A stretch of DNA of 64,000 bases from Dioszegia crocea (GCA_001600615.1 BCKK01000011.1:1-64000); one strand, 5' to 3'. Counted from the first letter of the stretch, positions 11,656 through 23,076 are shown. The notes: generated by a model from the sequence alone, not told the origin. Made by a program: numbers and translations.

Positions 11656-12314
11656 TGTGGGGATGTGAGAGGCTGGTTGTGAAGGAGGGCGTACAGAATC
11701 CAGATAGATAGATGGGGTTCTTATGCCTATACCCGTTGTCGATTAAAGTGGCTAGACAGCTCCACTATATGACAAGGAGGTATGACGCTTGTGTTGACAT
11801 AGCGGTAATGAACAGTGAAGCCCAGGGGTAGATGAAGACGCGAACGGAGGTATGTTGATTCGGACCCGATTAATGAAATCTAGATTCTAGACGGTAATCT
11901 CCGAGCACCGAGGTGAAGAGGAGGTAATTGTGTGGGGCTCTACGTCACACGCGCAGCTCTGATGAGTGAGGGAGGAGCGGCCTTCCTGCGCGCTCTAGCT
12001 GATGAGGTGTCGAGGATAGCAAAGAGCAGAATCGCTCTTAGAGACAAAGGAGATGAATGGATGAGCCGGTAGTATAGCAGGCAGAGAGTTTGGTCCCGGA
12101 TGCCTCCCATTTCATTTCAGGCGTTTCAGATGTTTGCCTCTGGGGCATGTGCTTTCAATGATTGGTATACGACCCACTACGCGTTCTAGAGCCATATGAC
12201 ATCAAGCCTATATACGCTGACTAGAGAATGGGGTAGCTACAGGTCCGAAAAGTATTCGATAAGCAGGGTCATAATCCAGAGGAAGCTCTTCAAGCTCAAC
12301 TCCTCATTCCTTAA
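11656..12314. other. Intergenic region between phosphatase 5' end and glucanase 3' end
   Basis: Presumed promoter of the phosphatase plus terminator region of the glucanase. No gene, RNA or repeat recognised. Confidence 0.5.
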
Positions 12315-14380
12315 CTAAGAATTCCAGATGTACTGCTCATTAGCCGGGGTACCTTCAATTGCTGCAGAAGGGGGCAAGCTTACCCAGTTGCCAAGAGAGG
12401 TGATAGACCCGTCAGGGTTCATGAGGGCATTGTTCTGATTGACTCCCTGCATCTGCTTCATGACGCCTAAACCGTCAGCTCGGGCGAAGGGCTCTTCGTA
12501 TCCGGCTACTAACCGAAGGGCGAGTATCTCTCGATATAGTCTTGCTGATCGAACCACTCTGCCATCGTCTGGTGGAGCTGCCAAGCTGAAGCTATCAGCG
12601 CCTGATCTTCGTTCTCTTTGGGAACTGAAGACTTACTTTCGGCGTCCGAGCACTGAGGGTCGCCGTTGAAGCTGTGGCATGCGTACTCTAAAATACAATC
12701 AGTATCCAGCAACTGCGTATAAAATCAAGAGCAGCTGAAGGTATAGACTTACCAGTCACCCACAAGTTGTGGTTTACGCCACTGTGGTAGTTAGAAACGT
12801 AAGTTTTGAAGGCCTCAGCATGAGTCGCATAGTAATGAATCGGTACAAAGCTAGGCGTGTCAGTTAGGCTGTGTGAAGACATGCTGGAAGGGGTAACTCA
12901 CTCCGGGGTGCAGTCAGCTTTACTGTTGCCATACTGGACGCAAAGTCGTTCGAAGTCCTGAGACCAGACAAGACCGGAAGGCGCGTTGGTGGTTGCAGCT
13001 CCTCCAAGCCTGATGCCCTTGGCTCGTAGGGGTACTGAGGTATCAGCACTAGCCACGAGAAGTATGAGGACAAGGCGAGGCGATAGGCGAACTCGAGCTA
13101 GACCTACAGAAATTGTTCATCCTGCCGGTATTAGTATAACCCTATCTGAAGCCGTAGAAGGACACATACCAATAAGAGACCGAATCTCCGGCCGCCATGT
13201 TACACTGCGATCCCTCGTTAGGCTCCTGCAGACATCAGCTAGGACTCTCGATGATAGTTGGGAGGCAGGATAGGGGCGAGATGATTCGCCGCCATACTAC
13301 CGGCCATGGCGTCCACGTGTAGTTGAGATGCCTTGTACTGTGGCTGGATCGAACCACACCACCGGACAGGGTGATCATGTGTAGTTGCTATTGCCTTGTA
13401 CTTATGGCAGATCGACACGAAAGTAAACTCACATTGAAGAACAGAGCATTCTTGACCGTCTTGGGCCATGCTCCCTGCTGAGAGTTCCAGTCACCTAGCT
13501 GGTGAGGACCCCATAACATCGGAATAAATTCGATACCGAGGGAATCGGCATTGCCCTGAGAGGACGTCAGCTTGTATTCACGGATCATATAGCAAGCAGT
13601 AGGCAGGCTTACTACAGACCATGGCGACCACGTGTAATAGAAGCTTGATTTTGAACCGATGTAGTTCCCTGTACGCATATTCAGCATCTGCGCCTTTATG
13701 TATCGAATCAGCACCGAGAACTTACCGACATAATCAGATTGCCCGGCACCAGCCCAATTTCCGTTAGGCCATGCTAGGCCAAGCTTCTGGTGGACGTTGG
13801 TCCATCCCCCCCAAGCTCCCGTCGAGGTAGAAGGGGTAGTAGCCACTTGGGTCTGCTTGGCAGCAGCGGGGGATGGGCTTGCGGCACTAGGCGCCGCCCA
13901 GTTTTGGTTGTTCTGGGTGGGCGCAGCGGGGGACGGAGCGGCAGAGGTCTGGACCTGGACCTGAGGCTGAGCGGCGGCTTGTTGAGTAGGAACGATGACG
14001 GCTGAAGAGGTCGCGCTGGAGGCAGGGGCTGCGCTACTAGAGAAGAGAGATCCTCCCTTTACCCGACATTGAGTCCCGTCGGCCCGTCGGCGAATGACGA
14101 CCCGTTTCTTCTTCTCCTGGACTTCGACGTTCTCCCGGATAACGTTGCGAGCGATAAGGTGTTTGTGGAAGGGACCGCGGCGACCGGGAACACCGTGAGC
14201 GGCGGCAGCCTGAAATATTAGCTTGTATTCGGCAAATTTTGAGAATCCGCTTAGTTGCAAGATCGGATTATCAGCAGGAAGTGAAAGTAGACCTACAGGC
14301 ACGTTCTCAATACCGCTCAAAGCCAGCCCGACGAGGGCGAGCGTAGGCAAGAGCTTGGCAAGGATGAAGGCTGGAATCAT
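12315..14380 (-). CDS. Secreted GH128-type (Asl1-like) glycoside hydrolase, putative beta-1,3-glucanase
   Basis: Eleven exons sum to 1323 nt (440 aa): 14380-14297, 14209-13726, 13668-13613, 13555-13433, 13225-13170, 13121-13108, 13034-12902, 12850-12753, 12687-12637, 12585-12514 and 12466-12315. The start MIPAFILAKLLPTLALVGLAL is a signal peptide, followed by basic KKKR and RRR sites suited to Kex2 cleavage and an Ala/Gln/Pro/Ser linker. The catalytic domain begins at KLGLAWPNGNW and contains YYTWSPWS, then FFNEPNEG and WVTEYAC, which supply the two Glu residues expected for the acid/base and nucleophile. The family cleaves beta-1,3-glucan, so cell-wall remodelling or glucan feeding is inferred. 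Exon 6 is 14 nt and intron 4 is 207 nt with internal repeats. Confidence 0.9.
13291..13385 (-). repeat. Two degenerate copies of an exon-3-like sequence inside intron 4
   Basis: Within the 207-nt intron 4 (13226-13432), segments 13291-13323 and 13354-13385 resemble each other (62-bp offset). They also resemble 13609-13638, the end of exon 3 plus its donor. Read on the minus strand, the copy nearest the acceptor contains TACACGTGGACGCCATGG against TACACGTGGTCGCCATGG in exon 3. Confidence 0.65.
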
Positions 14381-15124
14381 CGTGAGGGTTGGTACGTTTT
14401 GACGTTCCTTTCTAGTGTTTGTTCCGTGAAGATGACGCTCGTGGTCTCGGCTAGCGAGAACTGAGGTGGACGAGTTGTGAAGATGGCGTGAGGGTCGTGA
14501 GAGTGAGGGGGAAGAGGTAAGGAAGGGGTCGAGTCGGGGATAATTCTTTGCTTCTAGCTGATGTTGAAAAGGGGGGTCGATTGATGGCGGTCGACGCTGC
14601 TTAGGCTTTCGTGAGGGATTTCGTATCAAACGAGTGTGGGTGAGTTGGTCGAGTATCTGTCGTGGCGAGCCGAAGGAGAAAGAGAAGACGATGTAGAAAA
14701 GAGGAGGAGGATAGCTGATCAAAGCTGGAGAGAGATGTCAAGCCAAGAGAGCCAAAGAGCCAGCCAAGGGTGTTGTTGAGAGGCAACTAAGAAAAGGAAC
14801 TAAATTGACAAACCTGTGACGCCTCCCCCTGGATACCCTCCCTATCCACACACGCGTTTCACCACCCAAGGCGCGTCGTCCGAGGGGCAGTGCACCCTTT
14901 ACCCCGTGTTTCGTCACGCTCGGCCGGGGGGCGCGACGCGTCGGAGCGTGACAACCTCGTTTCACCTTTCAGGGCAATCCTTGTCACGCTATTACGTTAC
15001 TGACACGTTATCTTAAAGCGGGTGCCAAATAAGCTGCTGTGCCTTTGTATGATCAGACCTCCTGCAGCTCACACACACCAACCTTTCACTTCCAACATAG
15101 CAAAGCAATCAGCGATCTACCAAT
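14381..15124. promoter_or_regulatory. Divergent promoter region, glucanase / CCDC25-like gene
   Basis: The glucanase reads left and the CCDC25-like gene reads right from this 744-bp gap. The part nearest the glucanase is an open frame without an ATG context that would improve the protein, so I treat it as 5' leader. No specific site identified. Confidence 0.4.
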
Positions 15125-16269
15125 ATGGTGCTCTTTTTCACGTCTAGGGGTATGTTTGACGTATCAGAGCTTACGGTGCTCATCATATAGTCGTCGATCC
15201 CCCAATCACTATCTACATGTACGATCTTTGTGACTTTCTACGTCTTGCCTGACCTATACTGATTCCCTGGTAGGGGAAGAGACAAGGTGGAAAGTGAGCT
15301 AGCCTGATCCTTCGCTTTGGTAGCTACCGGCTGTCCGGAAGGAATATCTCCTTCTGTTAGAGTCGATCAGGAGTGACTGCGAAACGCCATCGCTGACCTT
15401 ACTAAGATGAAGAGCTCATCAAGTACGGTCTACCGACCGATGTCTGGTTCCACGTAGAGTAAGCAGGATCGGGATACTGAAAGCACAGTAGCTTACTTAC
15501 AGTAAACTATCATCAGCACATGTGTACCTCCGTCAGACTGAGGATCAACCACATGGGGAATGGGATAAGCTTCCAGCAGCCATCCTGAGCGATGCGGCAC
15601 AGCTCGTCAAGGCAAACAGTATAGAAGGTGAGTCTCTATCATGGCTTCGAGAAATGCAGCTCGGGCCTATGCTAACATTCAGGCAACAAGAAGGACAATA
15701 TTACGGTATGCCCATAATCATGTGCAGTAGAGGTACGCTGATCGCTGCTTCAGGTCATCTACACCCCCTTTACCAATCTCAAAGTAAGCAGAGGCCTCTC
15801 GATCGACTCTTCGCTTGGCTGACATACCAGAAAACCGGAGATATGGCTACGGGCCAAGTCTCATTCCACGCCGATAAGAAGGTCAGACGAGGTGAGCCTA
15901 TCGTTTCCTGATTGAGATTGAGACCTCGAATCTATGGTAGGCAGCTGACAAAGCAGTACACGTCGCGACGAGAGAGAATGCAATAGTGAACCGGCTCAAC
16001 AAGACCAAAGTGGAGAAAGAGGTAGATCACGAGGGCGAACGGCAAGATCGCTTAAAGGCTGAAGGGCGGAAAAAGAAGTCGGCAGCGGAAGAGCGGGTGA
16101 GTTTGGCTACTCACCCTGATTAGACAGGTCGCTGATGATGTAGCGCTTACAGGAGATCGAGCAGAAGAAGGTATGGGAGGAGCAGAAGAAGCAGAGAAGT
16201 TATGAGGGGATATATACTGAGGAATCATTTGCGGAGCGGGAGCAGTGGAGCGATGATGACTTTATGTGA
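15125..16269 (+). CDS. CCDC25 / Jlp2 family protein (NFACT-R domain)
   Basis: About ten short exons joined by phase-consistent introns give a ~210-aa protein starting MVLFFTSRVVDPPITIYMG and ending EREQWSDDDFM. The N-terminal ~120 residues match the NFACT-R domain of CCDC25/Jlp2 (PTDVWFHVDKLSSAHVYLR; GNKKDNITVIYTPFTNLKKT; MATGQVSFH). The rest is a highly charged helix rich in Lys and Glu. Related NFACT-R domains occur in ribosome quality-control factors; the exact role of the fungal protein is not established from sequence. One intron uses a GTACGA donor. The end lies 157 bp from the stop of the convergent zinc transporter gene. Confidence 0.88.
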
Positions 16270-16426
16270 TCCCGTTGCCGGCTTCGGGTTGATAATGTGG
16301 TTTGATCCAGCTGATCTGGTCCTTTCTGCTCGGACCACAAGCCGTATCAATACAGCATACATACATCGATTCATCGGATGGCTTGGACAGGGACGAGGGA
16401 GGGGCCGCCTCATCGACGGTACCCAG

Positions 16427-18825
16427 CTACGCCTTTGGGGTATTCAGCGCCGCACATCGAGGCTCTCCCGCATCCGCTTCTTTCCCAATATCGCCATCAA
16501 CAGCCGCAGAGGTCGACCGGAAGCTAGATGGGACGAATTCGGGCGAGATGGTGACGTGATTGATGCCATGAACGGCGAGATGACGACGGATGTGTTTCTC
16601 GACGAGAGACCAGACGACCAGATCGCGCGCTTCGGATCGGACGTCCAATGAGCAGATCAGGTCGCTGTAATTTTGTCAGCAGAGCTCCAGATCAGACACA
16701 CTCGTAGAGGACAGACTTACGTTTCTGTCAATTGCCATACGTGTAGACAATGTACCGAGGCGACACCTGGGATCTGAGGATATTAGCAATTCGGTCTAGC
16801 TTGGGTTTGGGAAGATTTACCTGGACCAAGTCCTCCTGTAGCTGCTTCAGATCTAGACCTTTCGGTGCCGCTTCAAGCAATACTCGAGCGGATGATATCG
16901 CTATCACTCATCAGCGATCCGAACTGGAAGGTCGGGCAGGCTGAAAAAGACTCACTGAGTGGTAAGGATCCCGCAAAGATGATCAAGCCAATAGCGATTG
17001 ATACTGCCGGATCGGCGTAGAATCTACTAGTGGAGGTAGATTTCCACATAACCACAGCAGCAATGACGACGCCGATATCTGTGTTGGATCAGCTCAGGAC
17101 CACTCAAACCAGAATAAGAGACGTACTGTTCAGAGCATCTCCAAGGAGATGAACTAACACTCCGGCGAAACCGAGATTGTGGCTGTGCCCGCCGTGCCCA
17201 CCAGATCCTCCGTGCGTGTGGTGATGATTATCAGGATGGGTTGGGTGGTCATGGTCTGAATGCGCTTGGTGGTCATGTCCCCGACTCTGCCCCGCATCAT
17301 TCTCGGCTCCTTGGTCACCAGCCGTAATACCCACTCCGCCAACCACCGCCCTCGGCTCCAGCCGGTCCTCGTCACCATCATACCACCTCTGGCTATCCGG
17401 CATGACGTATCGTGGACTTCCAGGATCGAGAGAGCGGTGCTTTGGTCCATCGCCGCCCGCGCCAGGGATGGCGACTGTAAGATTCGGCTGGGTAATCTTC
17501 ATGCCCAACCAAGTCTCTTCGTCTTGGAAGAAGAGGGTGTTGCGCCAGCGGGAAAAGCGGCTTGTTCGGTCCGCACGGATGGGGTCTCGGGTGGCAGAGT
17601 CGGCAGTGGCGTGAGTGTGGGGGTGGAGAGGATTGTGCGAGTGAGGGTGGGTGTGGGATTGGGCGTGGGAATGGCCGGTTCCGTGGTGGTAACCATGCTG
17701 CATTATCAGCTCGAGTTTGAGGAATCACAATGATCCAAGATCGACTTACGTCCTGGATCATATGAGAGATAGGCCGGGCGATTTGAGTCACAATGCTCGG
17801 AATCCGAACCGCCCTAATTTCCTCCTGGAGAGTTTGGTGAAACGCCCCATCTGAAATCTCGTTTGATGGCTCTTCCTTGGAATAGTGGTGGTGCTGGTGC
17901 TGATGGTCGTTCTCATGGTGATGTGCATGAGCGACCGGAGTAGGATGCGTATGGTTGTGAGAACCATGGCTATGGCCGTGGCTATGACCATGTGTATCTA
18001 ACATCATCAGCTCCGATTCTTCAATGACAGCTCCATAACGGAAGACTCACCGTGACAAAGCATAATACAGAGCGAATTCAAAACAACCCCGACCAATCCC
18101 ACAATCAGCACCAAGAAAGGTTCCTCAACTTCTGGCACGTCGATAAACCTCTCGATGGCCTGGAGGAAGATGGAAAGGGCGAGAGCGAGTAGGATGGAGG
18201 CGTTGAAGAAGGCGCCGACGATTTCGCATCGCTTTAGGGCGAATGTGAAGCCTGGTCTCTGTTCTAGTCAGTATTGGCTTGAGTCCATGAGAACTGCGAA
18301 TCCGGCTCGGGAGTTAGAGCTAATAGGGAATTTGGGACTCACTTCTTTGGAGCTGATTGTCAACTTGATGACTGTCAGCAAAGCTTTCGCGTGGCAAGAG
18401 GGTGAACGGAGACTTACCCTGGTAGCGACGAGAGCCACAACGCTGATGGGTCAACACGCAAGCTAATTCGGTATCGGTCTCAGATATCTTACTAAGAGAT
18501 GAGATCCTGACAAGTCAGCGTGCAATTGGCGGGATCAAGCGACAGATGATGCAAGACTTACATTCAATTGATGGAACTACACATCCTGTCTCAGCTATCT
18601 TTCCTGATCTTCGAATCAGACCCACTCACAGCATCAACGACCAGAGCCAGAGATCCAGTCTTGAGACCGACTGGTCAGGTCAGCGTCGGCTATTCGGGAC
18701 ATGGCGAAAAGGGAGAAGCGAGACTTACTGGTGATTTCAACGAAAAAGTAGATTGTGCACGAAATAATGACGAAGAGTAGCCGTTTCGTCCGGGATATCT
18801 GTGGTAGTTTGAGTGAGAAGGGCAT
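16427..18825 (-). CDS. ZRC1: CDF-family zinc transporter, vacuolar Zrc1/Cot1-like
   Basis: Thirteen exons give ~575 aa with six membrane segments. TM1 is in RLLFVIISCTIYFFVEI. TM2 is in GSLALVVDAFHQLNDLISYVVAL with the metal-site H-x3-D. TM3 starts near CEIVGAFFNAS and TM4 near PFLVLIVGLVGVVLN. TM5 is VLVHLLGDALNNIGVV with the second H-x3-D, and TM6 is in DPAVSIAIGLIIFAG. The C-terminal cytosolic domain contains VASVHCLHVWQLTETDLICS. Between TM4 and TM5 lies a very long His-rich loop (~200 residues, for example HGHSHGHSHGSHNHTH). The family exchanges Zn2+ for H+ to load vacuoles. The TM2 site is encoded by consecutive microexons: 18562-18576 (15 nt), 18493-18506 (14 nt), 18418-18442 (25 nt) and 18343-18363 (21 nt). 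Family call is firm; vacuolar location is by analogy. Confidence 0.93.
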
Positions 18826-19309
18826 GATGAGCAATATCAGTTGTGGGTATAGACAAAAGTATGGGAGTGGTAGAAGTGCCGAGGGAGTGAGAGGTGGAGG
18901 GGAGGGAGAATTGTTGGGCGAGCGGAGGGGTATATATAGGCAGAGCCCAATTCTTGGGGGATCCCAAAGGGGCGGTCGGAGTATAGACGACAAAGGATCA
19001 CTATCCTCAAACGAAGACCTCACCGATCATCGCTAGACCTCAATGGGGGCTGAGAGCCTCGGAAGTACTCGAAGGTCGAGGCGAAAGGACCTCTTCAAGA
19101 GAGGGTCAAGGAGGGGATCGGCCATGCAGGTACTCGAATCTCGGTGGAGGAAGGGGATGGTAGATCGGTCGTGGAGCTGGAAAGTGGTTAGATGCCAGAA
19201 GTCAAGACTTGGTAGACCCAATACTCGTCGAGCTGCATGTAACCTTTCCGCCCGTCCCTGGAATTCGCCCAACCTGCCCGTATCACCAGCCCTCAATACC
19301 GCCGTATCC
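18826..19309 (-). promoter_or_regulatory. Zinc transporter promoter with TATA-like box
   Basis: A TATATATA run at 18931-18938 lies about 106 bp upstream of the transporter ATG, a suitable position for a TATA box. The rest of this 484-bp gap is purine-rich on the + strand and also holds the 3' flank of the upstream small secreted-protein gene. Confidence 0.45.
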
Positions 19310-19676
19310 CTACACCATCATAGCCGCCACGATCGCCAGAGCACCAGTGAGCGCGCCAGGTCCAGCGACGGAGTATGAGACGCCAGCAGCCGATCGGGAG
19401 GAGGCGGCAGCGGCAGCGGCTGAAGCGGAGCTGGGGATGGCGCTTGACTAGTGGGAAATCAGCGATGTGTCTGAACCGGATCCAGGCTAGATGAAGGCTC
19501 ACGGTAGACTTGCCAGTCGCAGACCCAGCTTGGGACATGGACATGGACATTGTGGTGTTTCCGTGATCATGGTCATCGTCGTCGCCTCCTTCGTGGTGTC
19601 GACCAGAAAGGGGCGAAGCAGTGACGATCGCTAGAAGAGAGAAGAAGCACGCGGCGCTGCTGAAGGTGACGCGCAT
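19310..19676 (-). CDS. Small secreted His/Asp-rich protein, probably GPI-anchored
   Basis: Two exons with a GTGAGC donor and CACTAG acceptor give 104 aa. Residues 1-21 (MRVTFSSAACFFSLLAIVTAS) form a signal peptide. Next comes HHEGGDDDDHDHG, a cluster of potential metal ligands, then Met/Ser repeats, an Ala/Ser-rich stretch and a hydrophobic C-terminus (GALTGALAIVAAMMV). A small residue cluster before that end fits a GPI attachment signal. It reads in the same direction as the zinc transporter just downstream. No family recognised; metal binding is inferred only from composition. Confidence 0.7.
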
Positions 19677-20334
19677 GTTGATGGTGATGTGGGTTTGAGT
19701 AGTGTGATTGGGGGAGGGATGTCGAGGTAGGTTTGGGAGGGTAATGAAGAGGTCGTTGCGGGAGATTGTGGTTGAGAACTGAGGGCGGAAGAGCCTGCGA
19801 GTATACGGGCATTATGTATCAATTTGGGCCATCGCAAAGATCGAAGTCGAAGGATACCCGGTCGTCAAGGAGCATCTCGAGGATACGGGTGTGAGGCTGA
19901 AGGTGTGTCTGTGTGTATGGTAGGAACATGAAACGCACGCAAAAGGCTGAGGCATTTCCCACTCCGCCATCTTAGCGAGCCTGTAAGGTGGATGTGGAGG
20001 ATTATGTGAGGGTCTCGGTGTAGCTCGGCTCTGCTATTGTCAGAGCCGGATACGTGGTGGATCGTGGATAGGGGTGTAGTCGCCGGTCTTTGGTTGAGGT
20101 GTAATGATCAGAAGGAATGTTGGAAGCCCAGGCCCTGAATATGGTGCTCCGAAACCCGCTTGGTTTCGGGTCGCTCTTCTCGCTCTCACTATGACGACCC
20201 TGGATGGCGAACTGCTGTACGGAGTGGAAGCTTGACTGAGACCAATGACTAACATCTCGACTACTGCTCCTGTCCAAATATGAAAAATGTCCCAGTACCG
20301 ACTCATCCCCCTCTCATGTCTGGACCGCTACACC
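19677..20334. other. Intergenic region between two secreted-protein genes
   Basis: Promoter of the small His/Asp-rich protein and 3' flank of the next gene. Two overlapping minus-strand open frames (20002-20306) lack splice or family support. Confidence 0.45.
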
Positions 20335-21102
20335 TCAAACACGAGCGTTGCAGCAAGTCACGCCTTCAGGAACTGATCAAATCAGCAAAGGTCACCACTA
20401 AAATACCATGCTCTCACAGCACATGCTGGACGAGGGAAACTTGTAGATGTCGGGAAGGCACCCGGGCAAGATAGAAGGAAGAATGACTCACTTGTGTACC
20501 CTGAAGTTGCACAGGTGACACCACGTATGCTGCCTGAGCCAGATGCATCCGCGATAATGCTAGAGGCAGTGCGAAGCAAAGTATCAACATGGCAATATAC
20601 TCCTTGGTCGTCCGGCGACGCTGCATCCGTACTCTCGCATTCTGAGATAATCAGTCAGATCTCGTTGAGCTTTATATATCATGCGTGCGGGTAGATATTT
20701 GAAGTGGTACGCACGGCTATTAGCGGAGCACAGGACATTGCATTCCTGTTGGGACGTGACATACTCTGACCTCAAAGTCCGGTCATACGGTGGATATCCA
20801 CCTGTGTACACGGCATAAATCTCGGTGCCAAAAGGATTGACGTCCACACAGGCTGGCAGGGGTACTGGTAGCGGAGACGCCTGTTGCCTTTTGGCCGGAC
20901 CGTGCTGCTGGCGAGCCAAGATGTCGGATCGGGTGGCTTGTCGTCTCTGCACCTCTCGGACATCAGAGGCAGGGCGAGGAGCAGCTGCCGCTTGCCCGTG
21001 TCGGGTTGTCATGCCGGTCCCCTGGAGCTCGGTGGGTACCGCCGCTGAGGGAGTCAGGGTGAGAAGGAGGGAGAGAGCGGGTAGGAGGGATAGGAGCATC
21101 AT
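20335..21102 (-). CDS. Secreted Cys-containing protein with Kex2-type sites
   Basis: The start MMLLSLLPALSLLLTLTPSAAVP is a clear signal peptide. Dibasic sites (VQRRQ, PAKRQ) suggest a propeptide of ~70 residues removed by a Kex2-like protease. The mature part begins near PLPACVDVNPFGTEIYAVYTGGYPPY and contains several Cys (ECNVLCSANS, QCESTDAAS, VYCHVD, GVTCATSGY). I read three exons: the junction after CSANS uses a GTGCGT donor and ...CTCAG, and the last junction gives IPEGVTCCNARV before the stop at 20335-20337. An alternative acceptor would change only the last few residues. No family recognised; an extracellular or wall protein is inferred. Confidence 0.65.
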
Positions 21103-21879
21103 GGTAGGCGGTGTATGATGTGTTGCGGTAGGTGCGTGAAGGGGAGAGGAAAGTATGGAGGTGAAGGGACGAAGGTTGGGGTAGTGGCGCCGGTCCGCTT
21201 TATACGTATGAAATCGTGAGAGGCCGTAAACAACACGGCCCGCCGCATGTTGAACGTTGACTCTTGGCGTCAGCCGAATCAGCTCTTCTTGTCACGATAA
21301 CGTGCAGCCCATCCGATGAGATGGAAGTGATAAGTCGCATTGGAGGAACCTCAACGTTGTCAACAATCGCTTGAGTTGAGAAAAGACCCCTGACACCGAT
21401 AGTGTTCTTGAGATTGCCTTCTCACAAAGTGGCATATTTCCATGCCAGCGTCGGGGCCGATCGGATAACGGTGCCGGATTCATAGCCCGGTGCTTCTGCA
21501 CTTGACAGGGGTCGTATCGTCCCCGTTCAATGGCGCAAGTCATCCAACCTCATCCAACTCATTCCACTGGCTGCTGACTCAGCCTGACTGGTATATATTG
21601 ACATGACTTGGATTGTCGTGAACCCGCAGAAAGCCATTTGAGCATGGCGAAGCAATACGCTGTACACCCCTGGAAACCCTCTTCATCCACTCGATCCTGT
21701 AAGTTCACAGGGCCAAGGCGATGTAACCGGGTATGGGGCCTCCTTTGACGCTTCGTCCTATGATGGGTTCCGTTGATGAGTGATCAGACGTGTAAGCAAG
21801 AGTCAGGAGTTGTCTCGATGGTTTCTCCTGGTGAGGTACTTTGGGCGCTTACGGTCAGACTTCACCCAATCATATCAGT
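21103..21879. promoter_or_regulatory. Divergent promoter region with TATA-like box
   Basis: On the minus strand a TATAAA (plus-strand tttata, 21199-21204) lies ~97 bp upstream of the secreted-protein ATG. The remainder serves the divergent gene at 21880. No other motif defined. Confidence 0.4.
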
Positions 21880-23076
21880 ATGACTCAAAATACTCACACA
21901 ACTCCACTCCCCTCACATCAAAGCCTCCCCTCTATCTTACCGCCCTCGACCTCCATACTCGGCACCACTGCAACTTCCTCTCACCCTCGAACGACGCCAG
22001 ATTCAAGCAGCCACCCCCGACTGTCGTGTCTGAAAGGCTCTCGTTCCGCCTTCGAAACAGATACATGCCCCATCGGTATCGCCACTACGAACTTGGATTC
22101 CCTCCGCTCCTCATCCTGCACCTCCCCTGCCCGCGCCAATGACCCGAGCACCAAATCTCGGGTGGTGACATTCTCTCTGGACCCCAACATTGACCGAATG
22201 CAAGATGCGCTCGACAAAGTCAGCTGGAACGTCGATACGTACCTCGGCATCCTAGATGAGATCTTCAGCGCAATGGGCGAGCTCGTCTCGGCTGAGAATC
22301 TACACCTGGGCCACAATACTTTGACGAAAGAAGACACACGGTTGAGGATCAACAGGTGGGCAGGCCTCTCCATCCACGCTCATGAGGCCTTGGAAAAGTT
22401 GTACAAGTCTATCTATGACTTATCCTCCAGGCAGCATGACTTATCTGATTCACTCTCTGATTCGCAAGTCGACTCTGTCGCGGTACCTCAAGACCCACTC
22501 GCACTCTACGACCCCTCCTCTCGACTCACAACCCCTGATGTGCGGAGCGCCGTGCAGAGCATCCCGACTGACAGAAGAGAGCGAGTACTGCTCACGCGTA
22601 CGAAAAGCAAAATCCGCCGAAAATTGGCACGTCACTGTCGAGACGCTATGGGATTGGCAGACGATATCAATGCCGATATCTGCTAGGTCCCGTCGGCGAC
22701 AAGCACAATTCAAGACATTCAAACCGCTCTCAGGGTACGCATCGGGATGTTGATAGAAACACTCCGAAATACGCCACCTTCACGCGCGTGCGAACTTGAC
22801 GGGTGTATCACAAAGCGCGTGGACGAGTATATCTTGGGGGCGATCCAGGGTTCCAAAGAGTCTACGTCGGGGGCCGTACGAGACTTCTATGACGAATTGG
22901 AGGACTTCAAGAATAGCCATGTCGAAATGTGCAGGGAGTGGATGTATCTTGCGCGGCGGACAAAAGCGAGATTGAAGGAGGCACGGATCCGTTCCGAAAT
23001 CATTGACGAAGGGGGCTCTGATACAAGGATGAGTTCAGCTGTAGGTGGAGCTATGGAGGTGGAGCCGGTACGATGA
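21880..23076 (+). CDS. Unrecognised helical protein interrupted by an in-frame TAG
   Basis: From ATG 21880 the frame runs 268 codons to TAG at 22684-22686, then continues in the same frame for 129 more codons to a stop ending 23076. The N-terminus is Ser/Thr/Pro-rich; from about residue 95 (RVVTFSLDPNIDRMQDALDKV) the protein is predominantly helical. The segment after TAG (STIQDIQTALRVRIGMLIETL) has the same style, so the two parts look like one protein. Explanations include an unrecognised intron of a multiple of three nucleotides (for example 22637-22714, 78 nt, weak GTCGAG donor), a nonsense mutation or readthrough. No family recognised. The next gene, on the same strand, may be a distant paralogue. 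Confidence 0.5.

Noticed and set aside
14381..14722. In-frame N-terminal extension of the glucanase
   Set aside because: The extension would bury the signal peptide that starts at the ATG at 14380.
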